A stretch of DNA of 64,000 bases from Neurospora crassa OR74A (Eukaryota > Ascomycota > Sordariomycetes > Sordariales > Sordariaceae): positions 3,224,001-3,288,000 of the forward strand of contig NC_026501.1 in assembly GCF_000182925.2 (NCBI RefSeq), given 5' to 3'. The translations under genes were made by a program, and so were the position numbers. Positions 59,805 to 64,000 of the stretch are shown one piece after another (the stretch's first letter is position 1; the number at the start of each line of letters is the position of its first letter). The notes beneath the pieces were generated by a model. That model ran no database searches and was not told the DNA's origin. It saw nothing but the letters and a program-made list of their open reading frames with translations.

Positions 59805-61125
59805 GGTGGTGCAGTGCGTGGGGGTGGATGGTAGTTTTCGATAGAGGGGAAAGAAAAAAAACATCGATTTAAGCAAAAAGAAGCCCGAGTTGAGAGAGGA
59901 AACGGAGACTCAGTTGGAATGAGAGCAGGCAAGTTCAGTTTGTTGGACATGGACGCCTTTGGGAGGTCCAGCATGTTGAAAAAGTAATAAAGCACATGCA
60001 TTGACCAAAGTTGCTCAAGATCCATTTTGGAAAATAGGGTTCAGATGAAACGAAACGCTTAGTTAGGCCTGCATACATGCGTCTATTTCCTTGCAAAGCA
60101 CGTTGAGGTGCCAGCTCCAGCCAGGAGTAAGTATCTACCGCTAAGTATGTCTGCCTGTAACAGTGTGCAGATGTAGGTGCAGGACCTTTAACGAGTAACA
60201 GATGAAAAACGACGACACATCTACATGTTGATGCACGGTCCTCGCCTTATACGCTAGAAGGTTGGAAGGATGGAAAAGTAGCTATCCTGCACCTAGCATT
60301 TTAATGATGAATTATGACCGACCTCTTGATAAACATTTTGCGTACTTGCCCTGGAACGGTTTTCCTGGAAGACAGATAGCCCGTGCTAGTTATGCCCATA
60401 GACGTAGTAACATTATGTGTTGGTCACAGGGGAAGAGTCTAGCGTCAACATAGGAAAAGTACTGTATGTATGGTCAATTTGTCAAGCTTGTTATTGGTCT
60501 TTTAGCTATATAAGACGCTTTGTGTATTGTGTAACCAAGAAGAGGATATCGATGCCAGTTGCAAACCCTAAAATTGATACACATGGACAGTAGAACGCCA
60601 AGCCACTCATTCCATACGGCCACCATCCTGATCAGCCTGTTGTCGGATAGATGACGAGAAGAAACAACTTCACCCCTAATTGCGCCGTACCCTAAGCAAA
60701 TATACCCCTTGCCCTCTTCCATGTTGCCTGATCCCAGTTCATGTTGATAATTGAATGCAAGAAACAGAAAATAAAGAAAATAAAAAAAGGTCTCCACCAT
60801 GCGTGTACTTGACCTCTAAATTGTAAGTGTATAATCCCAGGCAAAAAAGGCCTTTTTGACAAGTACCGACCCCAGTAAGATATTGCATGCTTCGCAACAC
60901 AAGAGAATAGAGTGAGGGTTGCTTTGTACCATTCCCTATAGGATCCAAGACAACGGAAATGTGAGAAGCCGCGTCGTAAAAGCGAAAGCGCGGCGGATAC
61001 GTCATGTCTGACAGCAAACACGCCTGTCAGCTGGCAGTGGCGAGACACAGATGCTCGATCCTCCGAGAAGTACCGACGCAGATTTAAAAAGGAAAAAGAA
61101 GGGTCATATTAAAATGTAGAATTGA
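59805..61125. other. Intergenic: converging 3' regions
   Basis: Between the stops of acetate kinase and the C2H2 gene. AATAAAG at about 59986 could be the acetate kinase polyadenylation signal. A TATATAAG at about 60507 has no gene after it. Frames at 60474-61048 lack motifs. Confidence 0.55.
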
Positions 61126-61989
61126 CTAAGAAGACCCTTCTTGGCAGGCGACTGCCATAGCCAGAGCGTCTAGCCCACTACTCGGCGTTGGCACAGCGAC
61201 CGAAGGGCTCAGAAGAGGAAGGTTAAGTCCACGCATGTCCCAGGCACTCCCAACCCCAGGTGTGAGTGGTAGTGTGGCCGGGCTAGCGGCAGCGGCGACG
61301 GTTGTTACTGATGTTGTTGACTTGGATCGAGAGGACTTTCCTGAGGAAGAAGGCTTGCGCTCTCCAGCTAGAGATGGCCGGGTAGATGAGCGCGACTTGT
61401 CCTTGTAGTGTGTTTCCAGATGCTGCTTCATGTTGTCGGCCCGTGTGAACTTTTTGGTGCAGCCTTGAAACGAACAGGGGACAGCCTTTTCGGCAGTGTG
61501 AATCTTGGAATGCCTCGAAGCATGGCCGGATGTGGTGAAGGTCTTTTCACAACCATGGCTGTCCCGATACCTGCACGGATAGCGCTTGCCGGCCCTTTCA
61601 GTGGCTGCCGGGCTGGCAGCGTCATCCTCATAAGACATGGACCTGCTGTCGCTCATGGTGCGCGGCCTCTTCGCACCAATGTAGCTGTGAGCGTCGGAGT
61701 AGTCCTCGTACGGCCGAGTATCGATAGGGTAACCCCGGCTATAGTCGTAGATGGGAGTCATGGGAGAGATGGGCTCGTTGCTCATTTGGGAGTCATAGGA
61801 GTCGGATCGAAGCAGCTCTGGAGTGTTTGGTGACGACGAGATACTCCTGGTCAAGGCGGGGTGGTAGGGTTGTCCAAAGCTGGATGGCGCGCGGTAAGGC
61901 ATGGGCTGATACTGGACCTGGGGAGCTTTTTGAGGCTCATCGTCGTTGAGGAGCTGGACAGTGTGTCCATTGGCGTCCCTGGCGAACAT
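61126..61989 (-). CDS. Two-finger C2H2 transcription factor, possibly FlbC-like
   Basis: A single exon of 287 aa; the first true ATG of the frame is at 61989 (MFARDANGHTVQLL). The N-terminal half is Pro/Ser/Tyr-rich and probably an activation region, with SP/TP sites. KRPR (about residue 107) may be a nuclear signal. Two adjacent C2H2 fingers follow: CRYRDSHGCEKTFTTSGHASRHSKIH (unusual C-x7-C spacing; middle residues in positions about 139-164) and a CSFQGCTKKFTRADNMKQH finger (C-x4-C). After a Ser/Arg/Lys-rich tail the protein ends in a Pro/Ala-rich region. The finger pair, with a first finger of the DSHGCEKTF type, resembles regulators of conidiation such as FlbC, but this is from memory and only moderately sure. 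The 2-kb upstream region is typical of a regulator. Confidence 0.75.
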   Translation of the reverse strand: MFARDANGHTVQLLNDDEPQKAPQVQYQPMPYRAPSSFGQPYHPALTRSISSSPNTPELLRSDSYDSQMSNEPISPMTPIYDYSRGYPIDTRPYEDYSDAHSYIGAKRPRTMSDSRSMSYEDDAASPAATERAGKRYPCRYRDSHGCEKTFTTSGHASRHSKIHTAEKAVPCSFQGCTKKFTRADNMKQHLETHYKDKSRSSTRPSLAGERKPSSSGKSSRSKSTTSVTTVAAAASPATLPLTPGVGSAWDMRGLNLPLLSPSVAVPTPSSGLDALAMAVACQEGSS

Positions 61990-64000
61990 GATGGTAGTAG
62001 CGGTAGCGCGCAAAGCAAGGCCGGATGACGGATAAAGATGGGGCGGAGACGGTCCAATAATTGTGGACTCGGCGGAAGGCGGAGGATCGACGTCGGCGGA
62101 AAAGAACCGAATGGATTGCAGAAGACCAAAAAGTTACAAGCTGATGAGAAAAAGTTACTCTGGCTGAGAACAGGCGCAGCACACAACTTCCGAAGCAAGT
62201 TTGGGCCGTCGTTGGTTTGCTTCCGTGAGGCTCTCAGGAAAGGCGGTGCAATGTAGCTAGACGCTTAGGTAAAATGGCCCGCGCTGAAAACTTTTCGCTG
62301 TCGGTTGCCGAATGTCGGGGGAAAAAAAGCTCAAAGCTCTAACCACCGATTCTGTCCAGGGTAATGTGTGGTGAATGCAATGGGTCGGTAAAGGTAGGAC
62401 CGATATCTGTGTCTGTCTTTGTCGTTTGTAGTTGACTGGATGTGGTAACTGTATGTATACTCCTAAGATGGGTGGGCGAAGAAGTCGGCGGTCCTGTGGA
62501 CGGATGAGACGGACGGTGAGGATGAATGCTTCTTGGATGGAGTAGCGAGCGGAAGATGAAGACAGGAACGAAGAGGAGGATAGGCTGGATAATGAACCCT
62601 TTTTTATGAAGTGAAGGAGGGCACGGAAGGCACGGGACAGCCGGTGTTAATAAAGGGAGGCACGATGAGCTCTCGGTCGGTCGCTGGTGCGTCGCTCAGG
62701 CGGGCTGGCGGACATCCGACATGGGAAAGTGACCGGGCGCGCTCAAACCCCATTCTCAATCCGTCTTGCATCCTGGGAACCCACTTGGCGTCCATCGCGC
62801 AGGGGTGTGTTTCCTAGATTGTGCCATTGTTGCGGACGGCCAGCGAGCGCAGCGAGGGGCTGCAGGTTGAGCAGCCGCCAGGCGTGAAGATCCCTGCGAA
62901 CCGGGCAGCTACTCCCTACGGTACCTTCCAGTGTGTTCCTGAGACCGTAATCTGTCAGGTATTCCCGTAGGTACTCCGTTCAGGTACGTACCTCCCGTCT
63001 CCCTCCAGCGCTGCGCAGTGCTGAGGGCAGCACAGTATAAGGGCGTATCCCGCCAGCTTACAGTTTATGGAATAATGCTGGCACTGTCCGGCCATCGCCC
63101 CGTCCAGGCATCGCATCGCCGCGCCCATCGTTAGTCGCATCGACCATCACCGGCATCGTCTTCTTGTCTCTCCACTCACTTTCCCAGCAGCACCTTGGCT
63201 TGCGACACGAGCGATGACCTGGACGGAAAAAAAACAAAACAAAAAAAAAACACCAACGCTAGTAAGTTAAATCCGGAGTGTATCCGTTGCATGACTCCCC
63301 GACACGAAGGGACTGCAAACATACGGCAAAAGTCCAAACTGGTTGTAGTACGGGAAGCATGTTCAAATGGCACGCAGCAGCGCGGTTTTGCAGGCCTTTG
63401 TGCGAATTCAGACATCACACTCAGGCCGCGTTTGAAAATATGCAGAGAAAAAGGAACGGTGTCTCTGTTGTGCAAAGGATCATGTCGACTCCAAGTAAGT
63501 ACCCTACAAGAGAGGGTCTTCCCGCAGGCTAATTGATGTTCTGTCACAGTTGCCGTAACATAATCATTACGCTTATATTCCCGTTTTTGACAACAGCCAA
63601 CCTTTGCAAAAACTTAGGCCTGCACACCCCGCTCACGCCTACTCATACACTCCTCTCAACCCCTGCTTGGCTGACATCCCGGCGGCATGCGTCGCCCTAG
63701 AGACCAATTCAGCTAGCTGCAAAATTATGGGTTGCCCCAGGATATACGAACTGGGAACGATGACGAAATTCTTGCTACATCTTCCCCACGACCGACCGTT
63801 TGCCCTCTCCGGTGCGACAATCGTTTAGGAGCGAGGGCCCTGTGGGCGTTGTCTTCGTCTACTTTCCCATGGCAGCGCCATATGGATACAGGCCAGGTAT
63901 TATATCCCAGATGGTACGTGTGTTCCGCCCACTTTTAAGGGTCCTTGGGTTGGTGTTGAAGAGGCCGTCTGATGTGGATGGGATATACGGAACTTGGGGT
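61990..64000. promoter_or_regulatory. Upstream region of the C2H2 gene to the window end
   Basis: 2 kb with no supported gene. The part next to 61989 is the promoter and 5' leader. A-rich runs at 63229-63251 and repeats of GTACCT/GTACGT near 62915-62990 occur. An ATG at 63483 followed by GTAAGT could start a spliced gene, but no continuation could be traced. The segment 63600-64000 has open frames on the plus strand without motifs. Confidence 0.45.

Overview
The window looks like a gene-rich chromosomal segment of a filamentous ascomycete, most likely a Neurospora/Sordaria-type member of the Sordariales. The evidence is many short spliceosomal introns (about 47-260 nt) with GTRNGT-type donors and CTRAC branch points, single-copy housekeeping genes in mixed orientation, long CAA/poly-Gln tracts, and filamentous-fungal regulators. 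All exon joins were worked out by eye from splice signals and reading-frame continuity; none was tested against RNA. Family calls rest on recognised motifs, not on database searches.

Layout. 0-8 kb: the 3' end of an unidentified acidic, low-complexity gene; ERG26 (sterol C-4 decarboxylase, minus) with a 338-bp TA-flanked MITE in its upstream region; a 604-aa orphan protein; and a two-box mitochondrial HMG protein (minus). 8-20 kb: the spliceosomal DEAD-box helicase Prp5; a small N-myristoylated protein with VCP/Cdc48-interacting-like motifs (minus); a Zap1/ZafA/TZN-1-like six-finger zinc regulator; and a doubtful Cys-rich mini-ORF. 20-32 kb: a DUF3074 protein; dipeptidyl peptidase III (seven exons, minus); a gene-poor 6.1-kb stretch with a C20-TT-A50 homopolymer block; and gluconokinase. 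33-49 kb: a one-TM protein with a PPPPY tail; the branched-chain keto-acid dehydrogenase E2 subunit divergent from ATP10; the Golgi SNARE GOS1; a divergent ribosomal-protein pair (eL6 / uL29); and STT3 with a 24-nt micro-exon. 50-64 kb: a large protein with a tandem CxxC module and one in-frame TAG near its start; a paired-type HTH protein with about 53 consecutive Gln; acetate kinase; and a two-finger C2H2 regulator.

How the genes fit together. There is no metabolic cluster; this is ordinary eukaryotic arrangement. Two divergent pairs look co-regulatable: eL6/uL29 (353 bp apart) and BCKDH-E2/ATP10 (666 bp apart, both mitochondrial). Convergent pairs are Prp5 / VIM-protein, DUF3074 / DPP III and ATP10 / GOS1. 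No rRNA, tRNA, CRISPR array or intact autonomous transposon was seen. The least explained items are the MITE upstream of ERG26, the tandem CxxC gene with its in-frame stop, the myristoylated VIM-like protein, the HTH-polyQ gene, and a perfect 14-bp palindrome (GTAGTGTACACTAC) found in two intergenic regions.
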